The notes beneath the pieces were generated by a model that saw nothing but the letters and a program-made list of their open reading frames with translations, was not told the origin of the DNA and searched no databases. 64,000 nucleotides of DNA from assembly GCA_947494695.1 (NCBI GenBank), contig CANLWB010000010.1, forward strand, positions 160,575-224,574, in the 5' to 3' direction. Positions 1 to 7,308 of the stretch are shown here, one piece after another; position 1 is the stretch's first letter, and each line of letters begins with the position of its first letter. This stretch comes from an uncultured Flavobacteriaceae bacterium. Its GTDB lineage: Bacteria > Bacteroidota > Bacteroidia > Flavobacteriales > Flavobacteriaceae. The position numbers were made by a program, and so were the translations under genes.

Positions 1-1121
1 ATTGCCCAGATTTATTAACCTTGGCTAAAACGGTATTGCCAACAACAACGCTTCAAATTCACTATCGCTCTCAATTTAAGGCTTTAATTAATTTTTCTAA
101 TCATGCCTTTTATAGCGGGCAATTACATATTCCAGCTTATCACCCTCTAAATGAAATAGAAAAGGCTAAACCTCTTGAAGTAATTCGAGTAAATTCAGTT
201 TACAATGAACAGGCTAATGAAGGTGAGGCTGATAGCTTAATTGAATATTTGTGCAACCATTGGCAGTTGCCCGAAACCGAAAGACTAAGTACAGGTATTG
301 TTACTTTCAATAAAAAGCAATCAGAACTTATTGAAGAAAAAATAGAAGAAAGAGCTCTTGGTGATGAAGGTTTCATGGCAATTTTGACCAGAGAACGCAA
401 CAGACAACAAGAGGGTGAAGATATGGGCTTTTTTGTGAAAAATGTAGAAAACGTTCAGGGAGATGAACGGGATATGATTCTATTTAGTACCACTTTTGGG
501 TACAACAATCACGGGGTTTTTCGTCGTAATTTTGGAGTCTTAGGTCATCGTGGAGGAGAAAGACGCTTAAATGTAGCGATTACCAGAGCCCGTTATAAAA
601 TTGTTATTGCTACTTCAATGCCTATTAGAGATATTTCAGATATGTTATCAACAGGAAGATCACCATCCAAACCGAGAGATTATATACAGAGTTATTTGAA
701 TTATGCCGAAAATCACTCTAATACGCACATTGAAATAGCCGATAAGCAAATAAAAAAACTATCAGCAAACAGCACGTATCAAGACACAATTATAAAAAAT
801 GATGGTTTTAAAAATACGGTTAAAAATTATATTGAAAGTATTGGTTACAATGTGGTAGAAAATAACGACTACAATGTATTTTATCTGGATTTGGCAATTG
901 AGGATAAAGAAACTGGCAGATTTGTTATTGGTATTGAATGTGATGTGCCAAATAATGAGTTACTGGCAAATGCTAGATATAGAGAATTATGGCGTCCATT
1001 GATACTTAAAAAATCTATTCCTGTGATACATAGAACTACTTCTTATAGGTGGCTTCAGGATGAAGACGGGGAGAAAAACAGATTAAAAAGAACAATAGAA
1101 AATGTACTAAATACAAAATAG
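1..1121 (+). CDS. SF1 (Dna2/NAM7-type) helicase C-terminus with Vsr/DUF559-like nuclease domain, partial
   Basis: The gene enters from beyond the left edge, so only its C-terminal ~370 residues are present; the frame is open to the first bases. Seen: a helicase motif III-like HYRS, then NVQGDERD (about residue 145) and RRLNVAITRAR (about 182), which are motifs V and VI of the Dna2/NAM7/Upf1-like superfamily 1 helicases. After a linker, residues ~265-360 resemble the Vsr/DUF559/REase_MTES_1575 endonuclease fold: a DLAIED strand followed by GIECD, the pattern of acidic metal-binding residues. Large helicase-nuclease fusions of this kind are common in bacterial defence islands. The next gene begins on the base after this stop codon, so the two are almost certainly cotranscribed. 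Defence function is inference. Confidence 0.8.
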   Translation, partial: CPDLLTLAKTVLPTTTLQIHYRSQFKALINFSNHAFYSGQLHIPAYHPLNEIEKAKPLEVIRVNSVYNEQANEGEADSLIEYLCNHWQLPETERLSTGIVTFNKKQSELIEEKIEERALGDEGFMAILTRERNRQQEGEDMGFFVKNVENVQGDERDMILFSTTFGYNNHGVFRRNFGVLGHRGGERRLNVAITRARYKIVIATSMPIRDISDMLSTGRSPSKPRDYIQSYLNYAENHSNTHIEIADKQIKKLSANSTYQDTIIKNDGFKNTVKNYIESIGYNVVENNDYNVFYLDLAIEDKETGRFVIGIECDVPNNELLANARYRELWRPLILKKSIPVIHRTTSYRWLQDEDGEKNRLKRTIENVLNTK

Positions 1122-2462
1122 ATGAGTGGCCCTAAAGTTGTAAGAATTGTAACTCCAGAAGAACGAAGAATAATTAAGCAAAAATGGATTAGCAGATTAA
1201 AAAGTAAAATTGCTAATGTAGAATCATATGCTTTAAAACATAATACGCTTAATGACGATTTGAAAACTGCATTACAAAAAACACTAAATCATTATCAAAA
1301 TATTTCAGAAGACGATTACTCAAGAATAGAAAGAGAAATACCTAATCAAATCAAATTTCTGGAAACAGAAAAGAAAAACTTAGTTAAAAAAGTTGTAAAA
1401 GAAAGAGCTTCAAAATGGGAAACATATAAAAACCTAAAGAGCGCACATAACGAGTTGAGGTTTTTGCTAAAAAATAAAAATATAAAATTTAATGACTTTG
1501 ATGCGCCATCAATAATTTCTGAAGAACAGATAAAAACATACAGTAAACATATTGATGCTTTATATACCATCTTAAAAAATGCTACTTTTAATGAACAAAA
1601 ACTAACAGGCGAACAGGTAGAAATTCAGAAGCGTTTATCCTCAGGCGATAGTTTACTTTCTGTTGAAAAATGGAAATCAAATCGTCCTAAAGTTATAACA
1701 AGACTTAAGAAGCTAGAAAACACTTTAAAAGAAATGTATGTTACGGATGTTTCTCAAGGTAAAATTCAGGAATTTATACAGCGCTGTAATGAACTTAACA
1801 GTAGCGATACTAATTATTCTCTCTTATTAGATTCACTAACTATAGAGGCGGCAACGTTTTATAAAGAACAATTAGAGCTTAGAGAAATTAAGGAAAGTTT
1901 AGAGCATATAATTGCTCAATTGGAAACATTAGAACTAAAAATTCAGTTTATAAATAAATGGAAAGCGTTACTTCAATCCGATAACTTAACCGATTTACAA
2001 AATGCATTAGAAAAGGCAACTAGGCTATACGACGAAGAATCTCAAAGAATTATTACTGAAACTAGGCGAAAAGCCATTAAAAAAGCATTGAAAGATACTG
2101 GTTATGAGGTTAATGATGGTATGGAAACCGCTTGGGTGGAGAATGGACGTTTAGTGGTAAAAAAAGCAAAAAACGCTCTTTATGGTGTAGAATTTATGAG
2201 TCCCAAAAATTTAAGTCGCATTCAAGCAAGGGTTATTGCCGATGAAAACAGAAAAAATGAAAGAACGCCGAGTCTCGATAAAAATCAAGAAGAGGTTTGG
2301 TGCGACGAATTCCATGAGATTAAAGCGATTTTGGAAAACGAAGATTTATCTATTATTGTTGATAAAATGAAAGAAGCGGGATCTGTTGAGCTTAAAGAAG
2401 CTCCTTTAGATGAAAGCTACGTAAGGAGCGAAAAGCATACGAAAAAAAGTAGGAAGCTTTAA
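1122..2462 (+). CDS. Coiled-coil protein of unknown function coupled to the helicase-nuclease
   Basis: A 446-residue protein with no family I can name. It starts MSGPKVVRIVTPEER, followed by about 300 residues of charged, Leu/Lys/Glu-rich helices that look like long coiled coils. A compact C-terminal region (about 320-430) contains DTGYEVNDGMETAWVENG and a WCDEF motif. There is no signal peptide or membrane segment, so it is probably cytosolic. The ATG directly follows the TAG of the helicase-nuclease gene (TAGATG), implying translational coupling. A strong intrinsic terminator follows. A structural or adaptor subunit of the helicase complex is a reasonable guess, but nothing in the sequence proves it. 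Confidence 0.75.
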   Translation: MSGPKVVRIVTPEERRIIKQKWISRLKSKIANVESYALKHNTLNDDLKTALQKTLNHYQNISEDDYSRIEREIPNQIKFLETEKKNLVKKVVKERASKWETYKNLKSAHNELRFLLKNKNIKFNDFDAPSIISEEQIKTYSKHIDALYTILKNATFNEQKLTGEQVEIQKRLSSGDSLLSVEKWKSNRPKVITRLKKLENTLKEMYVTDVSQGKIQEFIQRCNELNSSDTNYSLLLDSLTIEAATFYKEQLELREIKESLEHIIAQLETLELKIQFINKWKALLQSDNLTDLQNALEKATRLYDEESQRIITETRRKAIKKALKDTGYEVNDGMETAWVENGRLVVKKAKNALYGVEFMSPKNLSRIQARVIADENRKNERTPSLDKNQEEVWCDEFHEIKAILENEDLSIIVDKMKEAGSVELKEAPLDESYVRSEKHTKKSRKL

Positions 2463-2474
2463 AAGTATACTAAA

Positions 2475-2504
2475 AAGCCTCCTTTTTTTCGGAGGCTTGG
2501 TATT
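2475..2504 (+). terminator. Intrinsic terminator of the helicase-nuclease operon
   Basis: An 8-bp perfect stem (AAGCCTCC / GGAGGCTT) with a T-rich loop lies 12 bases after the stop codon of the coiled-coil gene. It marks the end of the left-edge two-gene operon, although the T-run after the stem is weak. Confidence 0.7.
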
Positions 2505-2664
2505 TGGCTATTTTCACTCAATAAAATTGAATTGTCAATTTTGATTGCTCACAACCAAAAGGATATTTTAATAATGTTAGTTCGACGCAATGTAATTTAT
2601 TAAAAAAAACTGACTATCAGTTAATTAGAAATAATGTTTGAAATTTGTATGTTCATTCCGATCG

Positions 2665-2714
2665 AAGCATGAGGAGGAATCTCATCTTACTGAGATTTCT
2701 CGTCACTCATGCTT
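2665..2714. repeat. Palindromic extragenic repeat
   Basis: Outer arms AAGCATGAG and CTCATGCTT are perfect 9-bp inverted repeats, and an inner pair (GAATCTCA / TGAGATTTC) continues the stem. The flanks, TTCATTCCGA before and CCTGTCGAAA after, have the look of the short mobile-like palindromic repeats seen between genes of many Flavobacteria. A related sequence occurs near 50,230-50,300. Confidence 0.6.
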
Positions 2715-2719
2715 CACCC

Positions 2720-2880
2720 TGTCGAAATTATCAAAAGTTAAAAGTTATGCCTCGATTTCAGAAACTTTATTCATCAGCATAAATACTGTAAAAACTCATA
2801 TTAAAAATATCTATGAAAAACTTCAGGTAACTAATAGGGAAGATGCGATTAAACTGTATGATAATAAGCATCTTCGTTAA
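2720..2880 (+). pseudogene. Decayed LuxR-type helix-turn-helix fragment
   Basis: The last ~45 codons encode ISETLFISINTVKTHIKNIY followed by EKLQV, a textbook LuxR/FixJ recognition helix and C-terminus. The upstream part is not a receiver domain: the frame runs into a palindromic extragenic repeat, and the first HTH helix is degenerate. I read this as the 3' remnant of a response regulator. The apparent 80-codon frame beginning at 2638 is probably not a real protein. Confidence 0.65.
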
Positions 2881-3067
2881 CATCATCATATAGGAAAGGC
2901 CGTTAATCGAAATTGTTATTCCTATATGGATCATTGTATGAAGCCGAAATGCCGCTGCTGAGGGTCGTCATAGTACTTAGGGAAAACTAATAGGCGAAGC
3001 CTATCTCAATAACTCTATTTTGAGGACAGTTTGTTTAAGAAATTCTTTATTTGATTTTTCAGTATTG

Positions 3068-3090
3068 TATCTTTGTGTTAAACATACGCA
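3068..3090 (+). promoter_or_regulatory. nrtR promoter -7 box and NrtR operator 1
   Basis: TATCTTTG (3068-3075) fits the Bacteroidetes -7 consensus TAnnTTTG. It overlaps the palindrome TGTGTTAAACATACGCA (3074-3090), one of five copies of TGTGTA-N5-TACGCA in the locus. The start codon lies only three bases after the palindrome, so the transcript leader must be very short. Overlap with the -7 box implies autorepression. Confidence 0.7.
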
Positions 3091-3093
3091 TAA

Positions 3094-3786
3094 ATGAAAG
3101 TCAGACAAGAGATAAAGGTAGCAGTTGATGCGGTTGTTTTTGGCTATGAGTCTAAGAACAATCTTTCTGTTTTATTAATTAAAAGAGGAATTGAACCTTT
3201 TAAGAATGAATGGGCTTTACCCGGAGGCTTGGTTTTAAATGATGAATCGTTAGAAGATGCTGTTGAACGAGAACTTAAAGAGGAAACCGGAATAACTATA
3301 GATTATTTAGAGCAGTTATATACATTTGGTTCGCCGAATAGAGATCCCCGAAATAGAGTACTGGCCGTGAGCTATTTTGGTTTGGTAAAACCCAATCATT
3401 TCAAAATTAAAGCGGATACCGATGCAGCCGATGTGCAATGGTTTCATTTAAGTGAATTGCCAAAATTGGCTTTCGATCATCAGGAAATTTTGGATATGGC
3501 ACATCAACGCCTCAAAGCAAAATTGAGCTATGAACCCATTGGCTTTGACTTGCTAAATGACGAGTTTCCATTCTCAGACTTAGAGCATTTATATATGACC
3601 ATTTTAGGGAAAGAAATAGACCGAAGGAATTTCAGAAAAAAAATGCTAAGCTTTGGTATTATTGAAGAAACCAATAAAATAGAAAAAATTGGTAGTGGTC
3701 GTCCGGCAAAACTTTTTAAATTCAATAAAAAGAAATTCAAACAACTTACTGTAAATGATTTCCATTTTGAAATAAAGTTTGTGTAA
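3094..3786 (+). CDS. nrtR: NrtR-family Nudix transcriptional regulator
   Basis: Two-domain protein of 230 residues: an N-terminal Nudix domain (about 1-145) and a C-terminal winged-helix domain (about 150-225). This is the architecture of NrtR, a repressor of NAD metabolism genes that binds ADP-ribose as effector. The Nudix box is complete: G45-x5-E51-x7-R59-E60-L-K-E63-E64-T-G66. Many NrtR proteins have lost it, so ADP-ribose pyrophosphatase activity may be retained here. The C-terminal SGRPAKLFKF stretch fits the beta-wing of the DNA-binding domain. It heads a locus of NAD/ADP-ribose genes with repeated palindromes at the promoters, and a palindrome overlaps its own -7 box. An AraR-like sugar-responsive member of the family is possible, but the context favours NAD control. 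Confidence 0.88.
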   Translation: MKVRQEIKVAVDAVVFGYESKNNLSVLLIKRGIEPFKNEWALPGGLVLNDESLEDAVERELKEETGITIDYLEQLYTFGSPNRDPRNRVLAVSYFGLVKPNHFKIKADTDAADVQWFHLSELPKLAFDHQEILDMAHQRLKAKLSYEPIGFDLLNDEFPFSDLEHLYMTILGKEIDRRNFRKKMLSFGIIEETNKIEKIGSGRPAKLFKFNKKKFKQLTVNDFHFEIKFV

Positions 3787-3796
3787 AAATTACACA
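3780..3796 (+). promoter_or_regulatory. NrtR operator 2 (perfect palindrome)
   Basis: TGTGTAAAAATTACACA is a symmetric version of the locus motif (TGTGTA-N5-TACACA). It overlaps the nrtR stop codon. Its centre is 50 bp upstream of operator 3, close to five helical turns, which would place two repressors on the same DNA face. Confidence 0.6.
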
Positions 3797-3823
3797 AAAT
3801 TTTGTTATATCATTTTGTCTTTA

Positions 3824-3846
3824 TACATTTGTGTAAAATATACGCA
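3824..3846 (+). promoter_or_regulatory. Promoter -7 box and NrtR operator 3 of the main NAD/ADP-ribose operon
   Basis: TACATTTG (3824-3831) is a TAnnTTTG -7 box that overlaps the palindrome TGTGTAAAATATACGCA (3830-3846). The start codon of the PRPP-synthetase homologue is two bases further on, again giving an almost leaderless message. Repressor binding here would block RNA polymerase. Confidence 0.72.
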
Positions 3847-3848
3847 AT

Positions 3849-4700
3849 ATGATTTTGAATCTAGACCCCAGTTTTAATCCATTCGGCAAAGATGAAAGTA
3901 TTGAATTTGAAAGCTTCACGTTTTCGGGAGGTGAACCTCATATCAAGATTTTAACTTCCATACATGAAGATCTAAGTGTGACGGTAACACACAGAATCCA
4001 GTCTTTTAATGATTTTGGGCTTTTATTATTAGCTATTGATGCCTTGCAGAGAGTGGGAGTTAAAACCATAGATGTGCTAATTCCTTATTTTCCTGCCGCT
4101 AGACAGGATCGGGTTATGGTGCCGGGAGAATCGTTATCTGTGAAGGTATATGCAGAGCTATTAAACAACTTGAATTTGAATCGTGTCACAGTTTATGATC
4201 CGCATTCAGAGGTAACCCCAGCACTTTTGAATAACTGTAAGGTAGTTTCAAATTATAATTTTATTAAAGACGTGATCAAGGATATTGATAAAGAGATCAT
4301 CCTTATTTCACCAGACGGAGGAGCTTTAAAGAAAATTTACAAATTATCCAGTGCATTGGGCGGGATAGATGTTGTAGAATGCTCAAAATCACGAGACGTA
4401 AAGACCGGGCAAATATCAGATTTTAAAGTATATGCTGAAGATTTAAAAGGAAAACCGTGTTTAATAGTTGATGATATATGCGACGGTGGTGGAACTTTTA
4501 TGGGGCTGGCAAAAGAGCTTAAAAATAAGCACGCAGGACAATTATACTTAGCCGTTAGTCATGGTGTTTTTAGCAAGGGTTTAACCGAGCTTAGTTCTTG
4601 TTTTGATAAAATATATTCCACAGATTCGTTTAGAAGTATTGAAAGTACAGAGCGGTTTAAGCAAATTGAATTAAAAGAGATAAGTAACAATGACATATAG
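3849..4700 (+). CDS. Short PRPP-synthetase homologue, candidate ADP-ribose pyrophosphate synthetase
   Basis: Member of the ribose-phosphate pyrophosphokinase family, at 283 residues shorter than the usual 310-320. Visible motifs are PYFPAARQDR (the ATP-binding flag region), DPHSEV, and the ribose-phosphate loop DDICDGGGT (D208-T216), where housekeeping enzymes typically have DDxxDTAGT. Housekeeping Prs makes PRPP from ribose 5-phosphate and ATP. A divergent Prs-like enzyme (Adps) in the NARP1 pathway instead pyrophosphorylates ADP-ribose, which a Nampt homologue then joins to nicotinamide to rebuild NAD+. Pairing here with a Nampt homologue under shared NrtR-type operators fits either PRPP supply for nicotinamide salvage or the NARP1 route. 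It overlaps the next gene by 11 bases. Confidence 0.85.
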   Translation: MILNLDPSFNPFGKDESIEFESFTFSGGEPHIKILTSIHEDLSVTVTHRIQSFNDFGLLLLAIDALQRVGVKTIDVLIPYFPAARQDRVMVPGESLSVKVYAELLNNLNLNRVTVYDPHSEVTPALLNNCKVVSNYNFIKDVIKDIDKEIILISPDGGALKKIYKLSSALGGIDVVECSKSRDVKTGQISDFKVYAEDLKGKPCLIVDDICDGGGTFMGLAKELKNKHAGQLYLAVSHGVFSKGLTELSSCFDKIYSTDSFRSIESTERFKQIELKEISNNDI

Positions 4701-5259
4701 TAGAAAACAGCTTATAACAGAGTTTGAAAAACAAAGAAAAATTAAATATCTATTCTTTTGGGGACATACCCCCAATAAAGATGGTAGCATTGGTAAAAGT
4801 TGTTTTAGTCAATGGTGGGTAGCGCCTTTTGAAGTAGAAGGAATAACTTATAAAACAGCAGAGCATTGGATGATGGCAGAAAAAGCACGATTGTTTGATA
4901 ATGATGATATGGTAGATGAAATAATAAAATGTAAAACACCTGCTGAAGCAAAAAAATGGGGTAGAAAAGTAACAGGGTTTATTCCTGAAGAATGGGATAA
5001 TACTAAGTACGAGATTGTTAAAAAAGGGAATTTATACAAGTTCTTACAAAATGATGATTTAAAAGATTTTTTGATTAGAACTAATGATAGAGTGCTTGTA
5101 GAGGCGAGTCCAGTCGATCCTATTTGGGGAATTGGTTTAGCTTCAGACCATAAAAATGTTGAAAATCCAAATTTGTGGAAAGGAGAAAATCTTTTAGGTT
5201 TTGCTTTAATGGAGGTGCGAGATCAATTGAAAACGAATACATTAGATATAGGTCAATAG
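4690..5259 (+). CDS. NADAR (YbiA-like, DUF1768) family protein
   Basis: A 189-residue protein with the NADAR signatures: YKTAEHWMMAEKA (about residues 54-66, including E58, H59 and W60), a KKWGRKV segment, and the C-terminal EASPVDPIWGIGL. Known NADAR members act on N-glycosidic bonds: YbiA removes a riboflavin-pathway intermediate, and others hydrolyse ADP-ribose from guanine bases as antitoxins to DarT-like enzymes. It starts inside the 3' end of the PRPP-synthetase homologue (11-base overlap), so the two are translationally coupled. In this locus, removal of ADP-ribose from nucleic acid is the most attractive role; that is inference from neighbours. Confidence 0.9.
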   Translation: MTYSRKQLITEFEKQRKIKYLFFWGHTPNKDGSIGKSCFSQWWVAPFEVEGITYKTAEHWMMAEKARLFDNDDMVDEIIKCKTPAEAKKWGRKVTGFIPEEWDNTKYEIVKKGNLYKFLQNDDLKDFLIRTNDRVLVEASPVDPIWGIGLASDHKNVENPNLWKGENLLGFALMEVRDQLKTNTLDIGQ

Positions 5260-5323
5260 AAGAAAAGGAACTTGTTCTAAGTATTGAAATCGGATTTAAA
5301 AATTTCCACCAAAGTTAAATTAG

Positions 5324-5392
5324 ATAGGCAATATTATTTATAAGCAGGGAGATGCAACGCAACCCAGTTCTAATGGTAATAAAATCATATTG
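5324..5392 (+). pseudogene. Stub of a deleted macro-domain gene
   Basis: Between the NADAR and tpt1 genes one frame reads IGNIIYKQGDATQPSSNG and then NKIIL. This matches the N-terminus of ADP-ribose-binding macro-domain proteins, whose first strand and loop are typically YxxGDATxPxxxGxKIIxH. The codon where ATG is expected is ATA, an in-frame stop precedes it, and the similarity ends after about 23 codons where the sequence runs into the tpt1 start. I infer that an intact macro-domain gene once stood here and was lost by internal deletion. Confidence 0.5.
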
Positions 5393-5399
5393 AATAAGC

Positions 5400-5957
5400 A
5401 TGAACATGACAGAACAACGAAAAAAACAAATAAGTAAATTTCTAAGTTTGATATTAAGGCATCAACCTGAAACAATTGGACTAAAGCTAGATGAAAATGG
5501 GTGGGCTGTAATTCATGAGATCTTTGAGAAATCGAAATTACGATTTACGTTTGAAGAATTGGAGGAAGTAGTCGTTACAAGTGATAAACAACGATTCTCA
5601 TTTAATGCCGATAAAACAAAAATAAGAGCAAACCAGGGGCATTCATTAAAAACAGTTGATTTAAACTTGAAGCCTCAAACGCCACCACCGTTTTTATATC
5701 ATGGTACGGTAACAAAGTTTATGCCTGCCATAAAATTACATGGACTAAAAAAAATGAGTCGTCAACATGTGCATTTAAGTAAGGATAAAGATACAGCTAT
5801 AAAAGTGGGTTCAAGAAGAGGAAAACCAATTATACTGGGTGTTAGGGCAATGGATATGCAAAATGAAGGGCATCTGTTTTTTAAGTCCGAAAATGGTGTT
5901 TGGTTAACCGATCATATTCCCCTAAAATTTATTGAGTTTAAACCAGTTCAACATTAG
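5400..5957 (+). CDS. kptA: RNA 2'-phosphotransferase Tpt1/KptA
   Basis: Full-length member (185 residues) of the Tpt1/KptA family, which uses NAD+ to remove an internal 2'-phosphate from RNA, releasing ADP-ribose 1''-2'' cyclic phosphate and nicotinamide. The four family catalytic positions are visible: R20 and H21 in SLILRHQPE, R76 in KIRANQGHS, and R121 in SRQHVHLS. An N-terminal winged-helix lobe is followed by the NAD-binding lobe beginning YHGT. A second in-frame ATG two codons later could be the true start. It links the locus to RNA repair and consumes NAD+, so it sits naturally with ADP-ribose-handling neighbours. Confidence 0.92.
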   Translation: MNMTEQRKKQISKFLSLILRHQPETIGLKLDENGWAVIHEIFEKSKLRFTFEELEEVVVTSDKQRFSFNADKTKIRANQGHSLKTVDLNLKPQTPPPFLYHGTVTKFMPAIKLHGLKKMSRQHVHLSKDKDTAIKVGSRRGKPIILGVRAMDMQNEGHLFFKSENGVWLTDHIPLKFIEFKPVQH

Positions 5958-6106
5958 AATAATCGGATGAATGGATGGTATGGATAAGAATGAAGGACAG
6001 GGGTAATAAATAATTATAAATATTTACATAAGTTTACCTTAAGTTAAAATAACGCGCTTCCGGGAGTTTTTATATAGAACCCCAATAATAAATAAAAACA
6101 AATAAA

Positions 6107-6442
6107 ATGAGTGAAGATTTAAAACCGCGATTCGTTGATGCTTTACGAAGAAACAATGATCAAATTAGAGAAGACCGGGCTAAAGTTATAGCCGAAGATT
6201 CTGAATTAATTTACAGAAGGAGAATAGAAGATATAGAGCTTAAAATTAAGCGTTTAAGCAGAGAGCAAGAAAGTGCGATAGATATAAGTCCTTTGGATAA
6301 AAACAGCTTGACTTTTGCAGATTTCAATCCTGACAGTTTTGTTGAAAAAGATATTGAAATTTCTTTAAAAATAAGAAACCTGAAAATTCAGTTTGAGATC
6401 ACTAAAAATAGATACGAATACTTATTTGGAAAAAAATACTAA
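6107..6442 (+). CDS. Small coiled-coil protein paired with a VWA protein
   Basis: A 111-residue, highly charged and mainly helical protein with no family I recognise. The central part (IEDIELKIKRLSREQE) and the C-terminal helix have coiled-coil spacing. No signal peptide or membrane segment is present. It ends two bases before the VWA gene, which strongly suggests a functional pair. It follows tpt1 after a 149-base gap in which I see no TAnnTTTG box or NrtR-type palindrome, so read-through from upstream is likely. Confidence 0.75.
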   Translation: MSEDLKPRFVDALRRNNDQIREDRAKVIAEDSELIYRRRIEDIELKIKRLSREQESAIDISPLDKNSLTFADFNPDSFVEKDIEISLKIRNLKIQFEITKNRYEYLFGKKY

Positions 6443-6444
6443 TT

Positions 6445-7305
6445 ATGGGAGGAGCAAAATATAATATTGATGATAGGTTTTTAAGAGCAAAAAAGGCCGG
6501 TTACGCCAGTAAATCTGTGAATGATATTTTCATACAAAACAGGGAACGAAGAGCTCACAATTCAATGATTCCAAAGAATATTGAATATAGAGAAGCAAGG
6601 GATTCAGAAGGGCACCCTAACTCATTTCCTGTTATTTTGGCCTTAGATGTTACGGGAAGTATGGGACACATACCCCATGATTTAATTAAAGAAGGTTTAC
6701 CAAAATTGATGGGCGGAATTATTCAGGATGGCGTTCCAGATACGGCGTTGCTTTTTCTGGGAATTGGTGACCATGAATGTGATGGGTATCCGTTGCAAGT
6801 AGGTCAGTTTGAATCTGGAGATGAGGAATTAGATATGTGGCTTACCCGCACTTATATAGAATCCGGAGGTGGAGGAAACGCAGGGGAAAGCTACTTGCTG
6901 GCCTGGTATTTTGCAGCTTTTCATACAAGAACAGATGCCTTTGAAAAAAGAAAACAGAAAGGTGTATTGATTACCATTGGTGATGAGCCTAATTTAAAGT
7001 CATTGCCCGCTTCTGCAATTAAAGAAATTATGGGTGCGGGGCAGCAAACATATTCCGATATAGAATTGCTGGAAGAAGCCCAAAAGAAGTACGAGGTATT
7101 TCATGTGAGTGTTACGCATTCTCCAAGAGCCGTTGAAGCAGAAAAAGGCTGGAAAGACGTGTTGGGAAATAACTGTATTTCTGTAAGCGATTATAAAACC
7201 ATACCAGAGGTTGTGAAAAATTTGGTATGCGAAAAATATAAAACGAATAAGGATTTGAATACAGGCTCTTCAGAAACAAGCTATGATAACATTGATATGT
7301 TATAA
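6445..7305 (+). CDS. VWA-domain protein (MIDAS type)
   Basis: A 286-residue soluble protein built around one von Willebrand A domain. The metal-ion-dependent adhesion site begins D68-V-T-G-S72-M (D-x-T-x-S), a Gly-rich segment ESGGGGNAGES lies near residues 145-155, and ITIGDEPN supplies the later Asp. VWA proteins of this cytosolic kind act as protein-interaction modules, often with ATPases or RNA-binding partners (compare Ro60/TROVE and TerY-type systems). The gene follows its small coiled-coil partner by two bases and precedes the PurA paralogue by three, so it is part of the ADP-ribose/RNA operon. Its exact role is unknown. Confidence 0.85.
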   Translation: MGGAKYNIDDRFLRAKKAGYASKSVNDIFIQNRERRAHNSMIPKNIEYREARDSEGHPNSFPVILALDVTGSMGHIPHDLIKEGLPKLMGGIIQDGVPDTALLFLGIGDHECDGYPLQVGQFESGDEELDMWLTRTYIESGGGGNAGESYLLAWYFAAFHTRTDAFEKRKQKGVLITIGDEPNLKSLPASAIKEIMGAGQQTYSDIELLEEAQKKYEVFHVSVTHSPRAVEAEKGWKDVLGNNCISVSDYKTIPEVVKNLVCEKYKTNKDLNTGSSETSYDNIDML

Positions 7306-7308
7306 AGA

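Larger units (their letters stand above)
2463..3067. other. Spacer between the helicase operon and the nrtR locus
   Basis: About 600 bases that hold the terminator, the palindromic repeat and the LuxR relic. The remainder (about 2881-3060) shows only a short AGGC-GAA-GCCT hairpin and no coding signal that I recognise. Confidence 0.5.

Noticed and set aside
2638..2880. 80-codon frame as an intact LuxR protein
   Set aside because: Its first half is translated palindromic repeat and the receiver domain is missing.
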